This document shows positions 48,015-57,031 of a stretch of 64,000 bases of DNA, piece by piece. The first letter of the stretch is position 1, and every line of letters starts with the position of its first letter. This stretch comes from Nitrosospira multiformis (GTDB lineage: Bacteria; Pseudomonadota; Gammaproteobacteria; Burkholderiales; Nitrosomonadaceae). Both the position numbers and the translations under genes were made by a program. The notes under the pieces were generated by a model, which saw only the letters and a list, made by a program, of their open reading frames with translations, ran no database searches and had not been told where the DNA came from. The stretch lies in assembly GCF_003050865.1 (NCBI RefSeq), contig NZ_QAOK01000005.1, positions 84,726 to 148,725 on the forward strand. Direction: 5' to 3'.

Positions 48015-49421
48015 ATGCGATCCCTTTCTCGTTTTTTAATTGCTATTTTCGGTTGCGGCGCTCTGCTCACTTCCTGTGATTCGTTTGAAAGATCGGTATT
48101 GCCGTTCGACAAAACGGATGAGCTGGTAGTGATCACCGTCAATAGTCCGGACACGTATTACGAGAATGCGGAAGGCGGTTATGCCGGGCTGGATTACGAC
48201 CTGGCCACTGAATTTGCGAAGGACCTGGGAATGAAAGTGAGATTCAAGACAGTGCCCAGGCTGGATAAGGTATGGTCTCTCCTTGAAAGGCACAAAGGAC
48301 ATTTTGCCGCCGGCATGAACATCAGCGCAAAGCACTCGCGGCATGCCGAGTTCGGCCCGATTTACCAGCTCGTACAGCCCCAGCTAGCCTATAACACGGA
48401 CTACAGCAAGCCAAAAAACCTTCATCAGCTCAGTGGAAGAACTATTCGCATTGCGAAAGGCGTAACTCACGCTGAGCAGTTGAACAAGGCAAAGCACGAT
48501 GCGCCCGAGCTCAAATGGAAAGAAATGGACCTCACGCCCGACGAACTGCTCGCGAGACTGGCGGAAGGCAAGGTCGATTATGTGGTAGCGGATTCAACCC
48601 AGATCAATCTCGCGAAGAATTTTTACCCCAATCTGAACGTAGCGTTCAATTTGGGCGATTCGGTAGGACGAGCATGGGCATTTTCACCATTTGCCGAACA
48701 GGCGTTACTGGAGGCGACACAAAAATTCTTCACCCGCATCCAGCAGGACGGCACCTTGACGCGCCTGCTTGACCGATACTATGGACACATAGAACGTCTT
48801 CATCATACGGATGTAAATGGCATTCTTGCCAAACGCCGCACCGTTTTGCCTGAGTTGCGCGAACATTTTCATGAAGCCGAAGAGTTGAGCGGCATCGACT
48901 GGAGATTGATTGCCGCACTCGCCTATCAGGAATCTCACTGGGACCCCCTGGCGACTTCTCCCTCCAACGTGCGCGGCGTCATGATGTTGACGGAAATCAC
49001 GGCAGACCGGATGAAAGTGACGGATAGGCTGGATGCGCGGCAAAGCATACTTGCCGGTGCGCGCTACTTCGCATTACTCAAGGATAAGCTGCCCACGCGC
49101 ATCAAGGAGCCGGATCGCACCTGGATGGCCCTGGCTGCCTATAACCAGGGGCCGAGTCACCTGGAAGATGCGCGCATACTGGCGCAACGGATGGGGTTGA
49201 GCCCTGATGCGTGGGTTGACCTGAAAAGAACATTGCCGTTACTGAGCCAAAGCGAGCATTTCCGTGACCTCAAGCATGGCTTTGCGCGCGGGGGTCAGGC
49301 GGTGGTATTGGCAGAATCAGTGCGGATCTATTATGAGATTTTGCAGAAATACGAACCTCCGTATTCGTGGGGTTTTCCGATCGTTGCCAGGAAGGAGGAT
49401 GATGCGTGGCAGGAGTTCTGA
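48015..49421 (+). CDS. mltF: Membrane-bound lytic murein transglycosylase F
   Basis: This 468-residue lipoprotein starts MRSLSRFLIAIFGCG with lipobox LLTSC. An N-terminal amino-acid-binding-like domain (SBP_bac_3, from DELVVITVNSPDTYYENA) comes next. The C-terminal SLT catalytic domain carries the catalytic Glu in AALAYQESHWDP and the family motif GVMMLTEITADRM. MltF cleaves glycan strands to give 1,6-anhydro products. The start at 48015 is preferred over one 30 bases upstream, since the signal peptide begins there. Confidence 0.93.
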   Translation: MRSLSRFLIAIFGCGALLTSCDSFERSVLPFDKTDELVVITVNSPDTYYENAEGGYAGLDYDLATEFAKDLGMKVRFKTVPRLDKVWSLLERHKGHFAAGMNISAKHSRHAEFGPIYQLVQPQLAYNTDYSKPKNLHQLSGRTIRIAKGVTHAEQLNKAKHDAPELKWKEMDLTPDELLARLAEGKVDYVVADSTQINLAKNFYPNLNVAFNLGDSVGRAWAFSPFAEQALLEATQKFFTRIQQDGTLTRLLDRYYGHIERLHHTDVNGILAKRRTVLPELREHFHEAEELSGIDWRLIAALAYQESHWDPLATSPSNVRGVMMLTEITADRMKVTDRLDARQSILAGARYFALLKDKLPTRIKEPDRTWMALAAYNQGPSHLEDARILAQRMGLSPDAWVDLKRTLPLLSQSEHFRDLKHGFARGGQAVVLAESVRIYYEILQKYEPPYSWGFPIVARKEDDAWQEF

Positions 49422-49562
49422 TGTCTTCCTTCGAAGGCGAAAACAACCGTCTCAAGGCATAATGGACGCGAATAATAGTTATTGAGTGATTGCAGCAGGC
49501 AGGCTATATTGAGCCGACATCCTATGAAATTTCCATCGACGTTTTAACTCACGGAGAATGCC

Positions 49563-50201
49563 ATGACCTTACGCTTAGGCGATACCGCACCCGATTTCGA
49601 GCAGGAATCCTCCATCGGCAGGATCAAATTTCACGAGTGGATAGATGATTCCTGGGCAGTATTGTTTTCGCATCCCGCCGATTACACGCCGGTGTGCACA
49701 ACAGAACTGGGAATGACAGCCAAGCTCAAGTCTGAATTCGACAAGCGTAATGTGAAAGCGATCGGGTTGTCGGTCGACCCTGTGGCAAAACATGCCGGAT
49801 GGATCAAGGATATCGAGGAAACGCAGGGCTGTACCGTCGCCTTTCCCATTATTGCGGACGAGGACAGAAAGGTCGCAGCGCTATATGACATGATTCACCC
49901 GAATCAGTCGGAAACCATGACGGTGCGCTCGCTTTTTGTGATTGACCCGAAGAAGAAAGTGCGGCTTATCCTCACCTACCCTATGAGCACCGGACGCAAT
50001 TTCGATGAGGTGCTGCGAGTGATCGATGCGCTGCAACTGACCGATAACTATACCGTCGCTACCCCGGCCAACTGGAATGACGGCGGTGATGTGATTATCC
50101 CGCTGACTATCCAGGGTGAGGAAGTGATCAAGCAGAAGTTTCCGAAAGGCTATACCGCTCCGCGCCCCTATCTGCGCATCACGCCCCAGCCGAATAAGTA
50201 A
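49563..50201 (+). CDS. 1-Cys peroxiredoxin (Prx6 type)
   Basis: This 212-residue protein has the peroxidatic Cys in HPADYTPVCTTELG and a C-terminal domain typical of 1-Cys/Prx6 enzymes (WNDGGDVIIPL, YLRITPQP). No resolving Cys is apparent. It reduces peroxides in the cytoplasm with a thiol donor. A GGAG ribosome site six bases upstream marks the start. It is convergent with cysG, with a strong hairpin between the two. Confidence 0.92.
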   Translation: MTLRLGDTAPDFEQESSIGRIKFHEWIDDSWAVLFSHPADYTPVCTTELGMTAKLKSEFDKRNVKAIGLSVDPVAKHAGWIKDIEETQGCTVAFPIIADEDRKVAALYDMIHPNQSETMTVRSLFVIDPKKKVRLILTYPMSTGRNFDEVLRVIDALQLTDNYTVATPANWNDGGDVIIPLTIQGEEVIKQKFPKGYTAPRPYLRITPQPNK

Positions 50202-50305
50202 ACCAGGGTACTGAATAGTAGCAATAGTAGCATTTGGCTGTCCGCCAAACACCATTACCATTATCAGGTGGCGTTTGGCCTACGGCATGCAGACCGGGAG
50301 CCCGC

Positions 50306-50332
50306 CTTTGCCCGGGGTCGACCCGGGCAAAG
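50306..50332. terminator. Perfect 11-bp hairpin between prx and cysG
   Basis: CTTTGCCCGGG / CCCGGGCAAAG with loop GTCGA forms a stable hairpin midway between two convergent genes, and may act for both. It lacks a T-tract, so classical intrinsic termination is uncertain. A second, imperfect hairpin lies just upstream at about 50243-50279. Confidence 0.5.
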
Positions 50333-50381
50333 TCTAACCTGATATTGAATGCTCCTTGCAGAATACCCGCCCGCAATAATT

Positions 50382-51803
50382 TCACTTTGCATCGCCGGGC
50401 AGGTTCCCCTCCGGCTGGAACCATGCAAGTTTTTGGTGCAGCTTCACAACCTCACCCACGATAACAAGAGTGGGGGGAACGAGATGGGCGGCAGCGGCCA
50501 GGTCGGGAAGCGTTTCGAGGGTACCGGCAAGCACCCGCTGCTTTCGGGTGGTGCCCTGCTGCACGATTGCGGCGGGAGTGGGATTGGGCAGTCCGTGTGC
50601 AACCAGTTGTTTGCATAGCACGGCCAATCCAAGCAATCCCATGTAAACAACGATAGTCTGCTTCGGCCGGGCCAGCATTGGCCAGTCCAGGTCCACACTG
50701 CCATCCTTCAGGTGTCCGGTGACGAATATGCAGGACTGGGCGTAGTCCCGATGTGTGAGCGGAATGCCGGCATAGGATGCGGCTCCATTTGCAGCGGTAA
50801 TGCCGGGCACCACTTCGAAGGGAATTCCGTATTCCGAAAGCGTTTCGATTTCCTCGCCACCGCGGCCAAAAATAAACGGGTCGCCGCCTTTCAGGCGCAA
50901 CACGCGTTTGCCTTCCCTGGCCAGGCGCACCAGCAAATCATTGATCGACTCCTGTGGCATCGTGTGCCGGTTGCGTTCCTTGCCAGCATAAATCCGGGGA
51001 GTATCACGCCGCACCATATCCAGGATTTCCGGTGACACGAGCCGATCATACACGACCACGTCTGCCTGCTGCATGAGCCGCATGGCTCTAAAGGTCAGCA
51101 GTTCAGGGTCACCGGGCCCAGCCCCTACCAGATATACCTCTCCCTTGACCGGTTCTTCGGTTTCATTTTCAAGTTCGCGCTCCAGCCAGGCCTTTGCCGC
51201 CTGATCCTTGCCCGCGAACACCATTTCCGCAAACGATCCCTGCAATACCCGCTCCCAGAACCGGCGGCGCTTCGCCGGCTGCGAGAAACGGTGTTTTACC
51301 CTGTCGCGGAACTCGCCAGCGTACGCGGCCAAGCGGCCGTAAGCCATCGGTATCATGGTTTCCAGATGCGCTCGCAGCAGCCTTGTCAGAACAGGTGATG
51401 TACCCCCGCTCGAAACCGCGACAACAACCGGCGTGCGATCCACGATCGACGGCATGATGAAGGAGCAAAGAGCAGGATTATCGACGACATTGACAGGAAT
51501 GCGCAGCCGATTGGCTGCTTCCGAGACCTTTTGATTGATGGCGAAATCATTCGTGGCGGCGATGGCGAGAACGGCATCTGCCAGATGATCGCCATGGAAA
51601 GTTTCGGCACGATAAACAAGCTTTCCTTCCTGTGATTGTTCATTCAGTTGCTCCTGCAACTCAGGACAAAGTTGCGGAGCGATGACTGTCACACGCGCAC
51701 CCGCGCGCAGCAGCATTGCCACCTTGCGCGCAGCCACTTCTCCCCCGCCTGCCACCACACAGTTACGATCATGGATATCGAGAAAAACCGGTAGGAAATT
51801 CAT
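50382..51803 (-). CDS. cysG: Sirohaem synthase CysG
   Basis: This 473-residue three-activity protein has an N-terminal NAD-dependent precorrin-2 dehydrogenase/ferrochelatase domain (FLDIHDRNCVVAGGGEVAAR, about 7-150). The C-terminal uroporphyrinogen III methyltransferase domain (VYLVGAGPGDPELLTFRAM to about 460) contains VLRLKGGDPFIFGRGGEE. It makes sirohaem, the cofactor of sulfite reductase and some nitrite reductases. The first residues align with the fused E. coli enzyme, so the start is good. No sulfur-assimilation genes are adjacent. Confidence 0.95.
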   Translation of the reverse strand: MNFLPVFLDIHDRNCVVAGGGEVAARKVAMLLRAGARVTVIAPQLCPELQEQLNEQSQEGKLVYRAETFHGDHLADAVLAIAATNDFAINQKVSEAANRLRIPVNVVDNPALCSFIMPSIVDRTPVVVAVSSGGTSPVLTRLLRAHLETMIPMAYGRLAAYAGEFRDRVKHRFSQPAKRRRFWERVLQGSFAEMVFAGKDQAAKAWLERELENETEEPVKGEVYLVGAGPGDPELLTFRAMRLMQQADVVVYDRLVSPEILDMVRRDTPRIYAGKERNRHTMPQESINDLLVRLAREGKRVLRLKGGDPFIFGRGGEEIETLSEYGIPFEVVPGITAANGAASYAGIPLTHRDYAQSCIFVTGHLKDGSVDLDWPMLARPKQTIVVYMGLLGLAVLCKQLVAHGLPNPTPAAIVQQGTTRKQRVLAGTLETLPDLAAAAHLVPPTLVIVGEVVKLHQKLAWFQPEGNLPGDAK

Positions 51804-52006
51804 TTTTTCGACTTGAATGGGAAGAGTTCTTTTCCATACTTTACCCGAAAATACTCTTCCGGTTTGGGCAGCCTGAGCAAGGCAGCGGCTGGATGCTTGC
51901 GATATCAGCCGGATAGAAAATTTTCGCTTCTTTTCCGTGGTAAATTTTTCATACTGCCCCTTATTTGTTATGATGCGTTCTCTCGCTTCGTGCGAACCGC
52001 CTCTTC

Positions 52007-52849
52007 ATGCTCAATATCGATCTGCACTCCCATTCCACGGTTTCCGATGGTTTGCTGACTCCTACCCAGTTGGTGGAGCATGCGGCTGCGCGTGGCGTGG
52101 AAGTGCTGGCATTGACCGATCACGATGACATCGGCGGCCTGGAGGAAGCGCGCAAGGCCGCAGATAAAAACAACGTTTTGTTTATCGATGGCGTGGAAAT
52201 CTCCGTCAGTTGGCGTGGACAGACCCTGCATATTGTGGGATTGGGAATCGATCCCGCACACCCCCAACTAATTGAGGGTTTGAGCACCATCCGTCAGGGC
52301 AGGACGGCGCGCGCACGCAATATTGCGGCGCAACTCGACAAATTCGGTATTCACGGCAGTTTTGAGGGTGCTTGCAGGAACACCGGGAATGGACGGCTGA
52401 TCGGCCGCATGCACTTTGCGCGTTTTCTCGTTGAGCAGGGTTACGCGAAGGATATACGGACGGTATTCAGGAAATACCTTGTAAAAGGCAAACCGGGCTA
52501 TGCTCCCCATCAATGGGTTTCGCTGAGTGACGCAGTAAACTGGATCCGCAGCAGTGGCGGCAGAGCTGTAATCGCCCATCCGGGGCGTTATAAATTAGGC
52601 AAGAATGCACTGGAAGAACTGCTGCTGGAATTCCAGATCCTGGGCGGGGAGGCTATAGAAGTGATTACCGCAAGCCATACACCTGAGCAATCCCTGCTTT
52701 TCGCCAACCATAGCCGGCGGCTGGGATTGCTGGCGTCACGCGGTTCGGATTTTCATGGGCCGGGCGAGAGCTATTTCGATCTCGGTGGAATGCCTCCCTT
52801 ACCTGCCAACTGTGCCCCCGTCTGGCATGATTGGCCCGGACTGATGTAA
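52007..52849 (+). CDS. PHP-domain phosphoesterase (YciV/RNase AM type)
   Basis: This 280-residue protein has the PHP metal-binding motifs DLHSHSTVSDG at the N-terminus, LTDHDDIGG, DGVEIS and a late AHPGRYK and RGSDFHGPG. These residues coordinate three metals in 3',5'-nucleotide bisphosphate phosphatases; E. coli YciV also trims RNA 5' ends. It is the first gene of a run of co-oriented genes ending at scpB. The ribosome site is weak. Confidence 0.88.
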   Translation: MLNIDLHSHSTVSDGLLTPTQLVEHAAARGVEVLALTDHDDIGGLEEARKAADKNNVLFIDGVEISVSWRGQTLHIVGLGIDPAHPQLIEGLSTIRQGRTARARNIAAQLDKFGIHGSFEGACRNTGNGRLIGRMHFARFLVEQGYAKDIRTVFRKYLVKGKPGYAPHQWVSLSDAVNWIRSSGGRAVIAHPGRYKLGKNALEELLLEFQILGGEAIEVITASHTPEQSLLFANHSRRLGLLASRGSDFHGPGESYFDLGGMPPLPANCAPVWHDWPGLM

Positions 52850-52914
52850 GGTGAAGATTATGCTTGCTTTTTACGAGGGCAGCATTCCCAAAAATTCAAA
52901 TCCTTGTTTGCTAC

Positions 52915-53547
52915 GTGGCTCAATTCTTTTCCATTCACCCTGATAACCCTCAGCCGCGCCTGATACGGCAGGCCTCGGCCATTGTGCAGGCGGGAGGCGT
53001 GATCGTATACCCGAGTGATTCCTGCTACGCGCTGGGCGGGCAGTTGGGTGACAAAAACGTCATGAGCCGTATTCGCGCGCTGCGCGGAGTGGATGAGCAT
53101 CATCATTTCACCCTCATGTGCCGGGACTTTACGGAAATCTCGCGCTACGCCAAATTCGATAACACGGAATACCGGTTGCTCAAGGCCTGCACCCCGGGTT
53201 GCTACACGTTTATCTTTCAAGCTACCCGGGAAGTGCCGCGGCGCCTGCTGCATCCCAGGCGCAACACGATCGGTGTGAGAATTCCGGATCACGCCGTCGT
53301 CCAGTCATTGCTGGCGGAACTGAATGAACCACTGCTGAGCTCTACCCTGATACTGCCAGGAGAGGAGCTTCCGCTCAATGACCCTCTGGAAATCCGCGCA
53401 CGTCTCGAGCATCGGGTGGAACTGATACTGGATAGCGGCGCCTGCGGCCTCGAGATGAGCACGGTGGTCGATCTGACCGGGGATACGCCTGTGGTAGTAC
53501 GGCAAGGCAAGGGCAGCCTTGCACCCTTTGGAATGCTAAATGGATAG
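52915..53547 (+). CDS. YciO-type Sua5/YrdC domain protein
   Basis: This 210-residue protein starts at a GTG giving MAQFFSIHPDNPQPRL, which matches the start of the E. coli YciO family; a TTG 51 bases upstream is a poorer choice. The YrdC fold is shown by GGVIVYPSDSCYALGG, FTLMCRD and STVVDLTGD. The family is related to threonylcarbamoyl-AMP synthase of tRNA t6A formation, though YciO members have a separate, still debated function. It overlaps the next gene by 8 bp. Confidence 0.87.
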   Translation: MAQFFSIHPDNPQPRLIRQASAIVQAGGVIVYPSDSCYALGGQLGDKNVMSRIRALRGVDEHHHFTLMCRDFTEISRYAKFDNTEYRLLKACTPGCYTFIFQATREVPRRLLHPRRNTIGVRIPDHAVVQSLLAELNEPLLSSTLILPGEELPLNDPLEIRARLEHRVELILDSGACGLEMSTVVDLTGDTPVVVRQGKGSLAPFGMLNG

Positions 53548-54190
53548 CATTGTCCAAAACATTGCCATTTATGCGCTTCCGGTCATTTTTGCCATCACGC
53601 TGCATGAGGCTGCGCACGGGTATGTAGCCAAGCATTTCGGCGATCTCACCGCCTATACCCAGGGGCGCGTCAGCCTTAATCCCATACGTCATATCGACCC
53701 GCTGGGGACCATCGTTCTGCCGATCGTAACGATGCTGCTCGGGGGAATCCTGTTCGGCTGGGCCAAGCCGGTGCCGGTCAACTTCTCCGCGTTGCGCAAT
53801 CCCAAGCAGGACATGATGTGGGTGGCACTCGCCGGTCCGGGCGCGAACCTCTTCATGGCGATACTTTGGGGGTTCGTCATCAAGTTTGCGCTTGGGCTGC
53901 CACAGGACGGATTGGCCGAGCCGCTGATATTGATGGGTGAGGCGGGAATCAAAATCAACGTGGTGCTGATGGTGCTGAACCTGTTGCCTCTGCCGCCGCT
54001 CGATGGAGGTCGGGTTGCCGTAAGCCTGCTGCCACCCCGTCTGGCCTATAATTTTTCGAAGATCGAGCCTTACGGTTTCATGATCCTTTTGTTTCTGCTG
54101 GCGACGGGTGTACTCGGGGCTGTTATAGGACCGCTGATTGCAATTACGATCCATTTGATGGCGTTGTTTTTTGGTTTCAATGCTTATTGA
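53540..54190 (+). CDS. Site-2-type membrane metalloprotease (M50)
   Basis: This 216-residue membrane protein has the zinc motif HEAAHGYVAKHFGD (HExxH) near residue 22 and the second site NLLPLPPLDGGRV (LDG). Four to five hydrophobic helices are visible. It belongs to the RseP-like M50 clan but lacks a PDZ domain, so it is the minimal form common next to trpS and scpA. The function is intramembrane cleavage of an unknown substrate. It overlaps the preceding gene. Confidence 0.9.
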   Translation: MDSIVQNIAIYALPVIFAITLHEAAHGYVAKHFGDLTAYTQGRVSLNPIRHIDPLGTIVLPIVTMLLGGILFGWAKPVPVNFSALRNPKQDMMWVALAGPGANLFMAILWGFVIKFALGLPQDGLAEPLILMGEAGIKINVVLMVLNLLPLPPLDGGRVAVSLLPPRLAYNFSKIEPYGFMILLFLLATGVLGAVIGPLIAITIHLMALFFGFNAY

Positions 54191-54240
54191 ACTGCTTCTC
54201 TACTGAAGGATTCTGGCTGGAGTTACCGAGGCAATGATTT

Positions 54241-55443
54241 ATGTTCGCTGATCGCGTTTTGTCGGGAATGCGACCGACGGGGGGGCTGCATCTGGGGCAT
54301 TATCATGGTGTGCTCAAAAACTGGATAGAACTGCAACACGAGTTTGAATGCCTGTTCTTCGTCGCCGACTGGCATGCCCTCACAACCCATTACGATACGC
54401 CGGAAATCATCGAAGAGCATGTCTGGGACATGGTGATCGACTGGCTTGCAGCCGGTGTCGACCCGGCACAGGCAACGTTATTCATACAGTCACGTGTTCC
54501 TGCGCACGCAGAGCTGCACCTGCTGCTTTCCATGATCACCCCGCTGGGCTGGCTGGAGCGCGTCCCGTCCTACAAGGATCAGCAGGAAAAGCTTGTTGAA
54601 AAAGAATTGAACACATATGGCTTTCTTGGATATCCCTTGCTGCAAAGCGCAGACATCCTTATTTACCGGGCTACACGGGTGCCGGTGGGAGAGGACCAGA
54701 CACCGCATATCGAGTTCACTCGGGAAATTGCGCGACGCTTTAATCATGTCTACGGAAAGGAACTGGGATTCCAGGAAAAGGCGGAAGCTGCGGTCAAGAA
54801 ACTGGGTTCCCGAAAAGCCCGCCTCTATCGGGACTTGAGGAACCGTTACCAGGAACAGGGAGACGAAGAAGCGCTTGCGGCGGCGAAATCATTGCTGGAT
54901 GAGCAGCAAAATTTGAGCATGGGTGATCAGGAGCGCCTGTTCGGGTATCTGGAAGGCGGTGGAAAGATGATTCTTTCCGAACCGGAAGCGATGTTGACGA
55001 CAGCGTCGAAAATGCCCGGACTGGACGGCCAGAAAATGTCAAAGTCCTATAACAACACCATTACCCTGCGCGAAGACGCCGCGAGCGTCACCAGAAAAAT
55101 TCGTACGATGCCGACCGATCCCGCACGCGTACGGCGTATCGATCCCGGAAACCCGGAGAAGTGCCCGGTATGGCAATTCCATCTCGTATACTCGGATGAA
55201 GATACGAAGAGGTGGGCTTATGAGGGCTGTATCACTGCGGGTATCGGCTGTCTGGACTGCAAGCAACCTGTCATCGATGCAATACTGGCCGAGCAGCGCC
55301 CAATGCACCAACGTGCACGCATGTACGAAGAAGAGCCTTCACTGGTGCGAAATATCATTGCCGATGGTTGCGAAAAGGCCGACAAGCTGGCACAGGAAAC
55401 CATGCGCGAGGTCAGGGAGGCAATGGGACTGGATTATTCCTGA
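54241..55443 (+). CDS. trpS: Tryptophanyl-tRNA synthetase
   Basis: This 400-residue class I synthetase has the HIGH-like motif HLGHYHG (about residue 18) and the KMSKS motif GQKMSKSYNN. It is longer than the 334-residue E. coli enzyme because of an insertion around 195-250 before KMSKS, as found in many betaproteobacterial TrpS proteins. It charges tRNA-Trp. The start ATG follows an AGGC ribosome-like site and the gene is co-oriented with the following scpA. Confidence 0.95.
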   Translation: MFADRVLSGMRPTGGLHLGHYHGVLKNWIELQHEFECLFFVADWHALTTHYDTPEIIEEHVWDMVIDWLAAGVDPAQATLFIQSRVPAHAELHLLLSMITPLGWLERVPSYKDQQEKLVEKELNTYGFLGYPLLQSADILIYRATRVPVGEDQTPHIEFTREIARRFNHVYGKELGFQEKAEAAVKKLGSRKARLYRDLRNRYQEQGDEEALAAAKSLLDEQQNLSMGDQERLFGYLEGGGKMILSEPEAMLTTASKMPGLDGQKMSKSYNNTITLREDAASVTRKIRTMPTDPARVRRIDPGNPEKCPVWQFHLVYSDEDTKRWAYEGCITAGIGCLDCKQPVIDAILAEQRPMHQRARMYEEEPSLVRNIIADGCEKADKLAQETMREVREAMGLDYS

Positions 55444-55528
55444 TTTTTGCTTCGCACGAAGCAACATAGGCAGCCCAACCGGATCGACGCTTGCTATCTA
55501 TCATGGACGTTGCTCGATTTATCCGAGA

Positions 55529-56377
55529 ATGAACGATTTTCAAAGCCTTTCCATTGAGGAAGCCCCTGCTCCGCCGGTGACAAACCCTGTGGTAAATCCC
55601 ATTGCCCGCATACATGGCGAGCCGGTGACGGAGATCCCATCGGATTTATATATTCCACCGGATGCGCTGGAAGTATTTCTCGATACGTTTCAGGGGCCAT
55701 TGGACCTGCTGCTTTATCTTATTCGCAGGCACAATCTGGATGTACTCGATATACCGATGGCGGAACTCACGCGTCAATATTTGGCTTATATCGAAATGAT
55801 GCGTGCGAATAAGCTGGAACTGGCCGCGGAATACCTATTGATGGCCGCTGTTCTGATCGAAATCAAGTCGCGGATGTTGCTGCCCAAACCCGTTGCCAAG
55901 GGGGATGAGGACGAGCTGGACCCGCGAGCAGAACTGGTGCGGCGTCTACTGGAATACGAGCAGATGAAGGCCGCTGCGCAGAAGCTTAACGCGCTGCCCC
56001 AGGTGGAACGCGATTTTGCGCTGGTGAACGTATGGATCGAGCAAAAAGTGATTGAACGCCTACCGGAAGTCAATGTCGATGATCTTCGCAATGCCTGGCT
56101 TATCCTGATGGCGCGCCTGAACGTAAATCGCCGTCACAACATCACGCGGGAAGAACTTTCAGTCCGCGAACATATGAGCCGTATTCTGCGGCATGTGCAG
56201 GGACATCATTTTGTGGAATTCAGTGATTTATTTGGCACCGCTGCGGGAGCAGCGGAACTTGTGGTGACGTTTCTGGCGTTATTGGAGCTTGTGAAGGAAT
56301 GTCAGGTGGAGGTCAGCCAGCCGCACGCTTTTGGAATGATTTATGTCCGACCGATCAGCGTCCTTACCACCGTCTAG
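55529..56377 (+). CDS. scpA: Segregation and condensation protein A
   Basis: This 282-residue kleisin starts at 55529 ([13 protein letters not shown]); a much longer in-frame reading from 55196 overlaps trpS and is rejected. The kleisin core lies in [20 protein letters not shown] and the C-terminal winged helix in [16 protein letters not shown]. ScpA with ScpB joins SMC into the condensin complex that organises the chromosome. The scpB start overlaps its end by 35 bp, so the two are coupled. Confidence 0.93.
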   Translation: MNDFQSLSIEEAPAPPVTNPVVNPIARIHGEPVTEIPSDLYIPPDALEVFLDTFQGPLDLLLYLIRRHNLDVLDIPMAELTRQYLAYIEMMRANKLELAAEYLLMAAVLIEIKSRMLLPKPVAKGDEDELDPRAELVRRLLEYEQMKAAAQKLNALPQVERDFALVNVWIEQKVIERLPEVNVDDLRNAWLILMARLNVNRRHNITREELSVREHMSRILRHVQGHHFVEFSDLFGTAAGAAELVVTFLALLELVKECQVEVSQPHAFGMIYVRPISVLTTV

Positions 56378-56978
56378 TTTCCCTGTTTCATCCCCTGTTC
56401 AGGTTAAAAAGGTTCTGGAAGCTGCGTTACTCACCAGCCCGGAACCTCTCCCTCTGTCGGAACTGAAAAAACTGTTCGTGGGTGAACTAGGCTCGGAAAT
56501 CCTGCGGCGCCTGCTGGACGAGTTGAGCAGGGACTGGGAAGGAAGAGGCGTGGAACTCGTACAGGTTGCAAGCGGGTGGCGCTTCCAGGCTAAAACGGAA
56601 ATGCAGGAATTTCTCGACCGCCTCAACCCGCAGAAGCCGCCCCGCTATTCGCGGGCAGTATTGGAAACACTCGCCATCATTGCATATCGCCAGCCGGTGA
56701 CACGCGGCGATATCGAGGAGATACGAGGGGTGGCGGTCGCCAGTTCAGTGCTGAAGGCATTGGAATCAAGAGGCTGGATATCTGCCGTCGGCCACCGTGA
56801 GGTACCGGGCCGACCCATTTTGTATGCTACGAGCGTTGAATTTCTTAATGATCTTGGACTTCGCTCCCTGGAGGAATTACCACCATTGGAAGAACTGGGT
56901 TCACTGATTGAACCGAAGGAAAACGTGGAACAACTGCCTGATCCAGAGAACACGCCTCAAACAGGCAATCCCGACTGA
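56343..56978 (+). CDS. scpB: Segregation and condensation protein B
   Basis: This 211-residue protein has two winged-helix domains ([45 protein letters not shown]) characteristic of ScpB. A charged, disordered C-terminal tail follows. It stabilises the SMC-ScpA complex. The gene overlaps scpA by 35 bp and is the last of the plus-strand run. Confidence 0.95.
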   Translation: MSDRSASLPPSSFPVSSPVQVKKVLEAALLTSPEPLPLSELKKLFVGELGSEILRRLLDELSRDWEGRGVELVQVASGWRFQAKTEMQEFLDRLNPQKPPRYSRAVLETLAIIAYRQPVTRGDIEEIRGVAVASSVLKALESRGWISAVGHREVPGRPILYATSVEFLNDLGLRSLEELPPLEELGSLIEPKENVEQLPDPENTPQTGNPD

Positions 56979-57002
56979 ACCTGAGGAGCCGGGCTCTTGA
57001 TT

Positions 57003-57020
57003 GAGGCAAGCCTCCCTTTT
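57003..57020 (+). terminator. Possible weak terminator after scpB
   Basis: GAGG-CAAG-CCTC followed by a short T4 tract lies between convergent scpB and the copD fusion. The stem is short, so this is tentative. Confidence 0.35.
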
Positions 57021-57031
57021 ACCGCTGGTTG

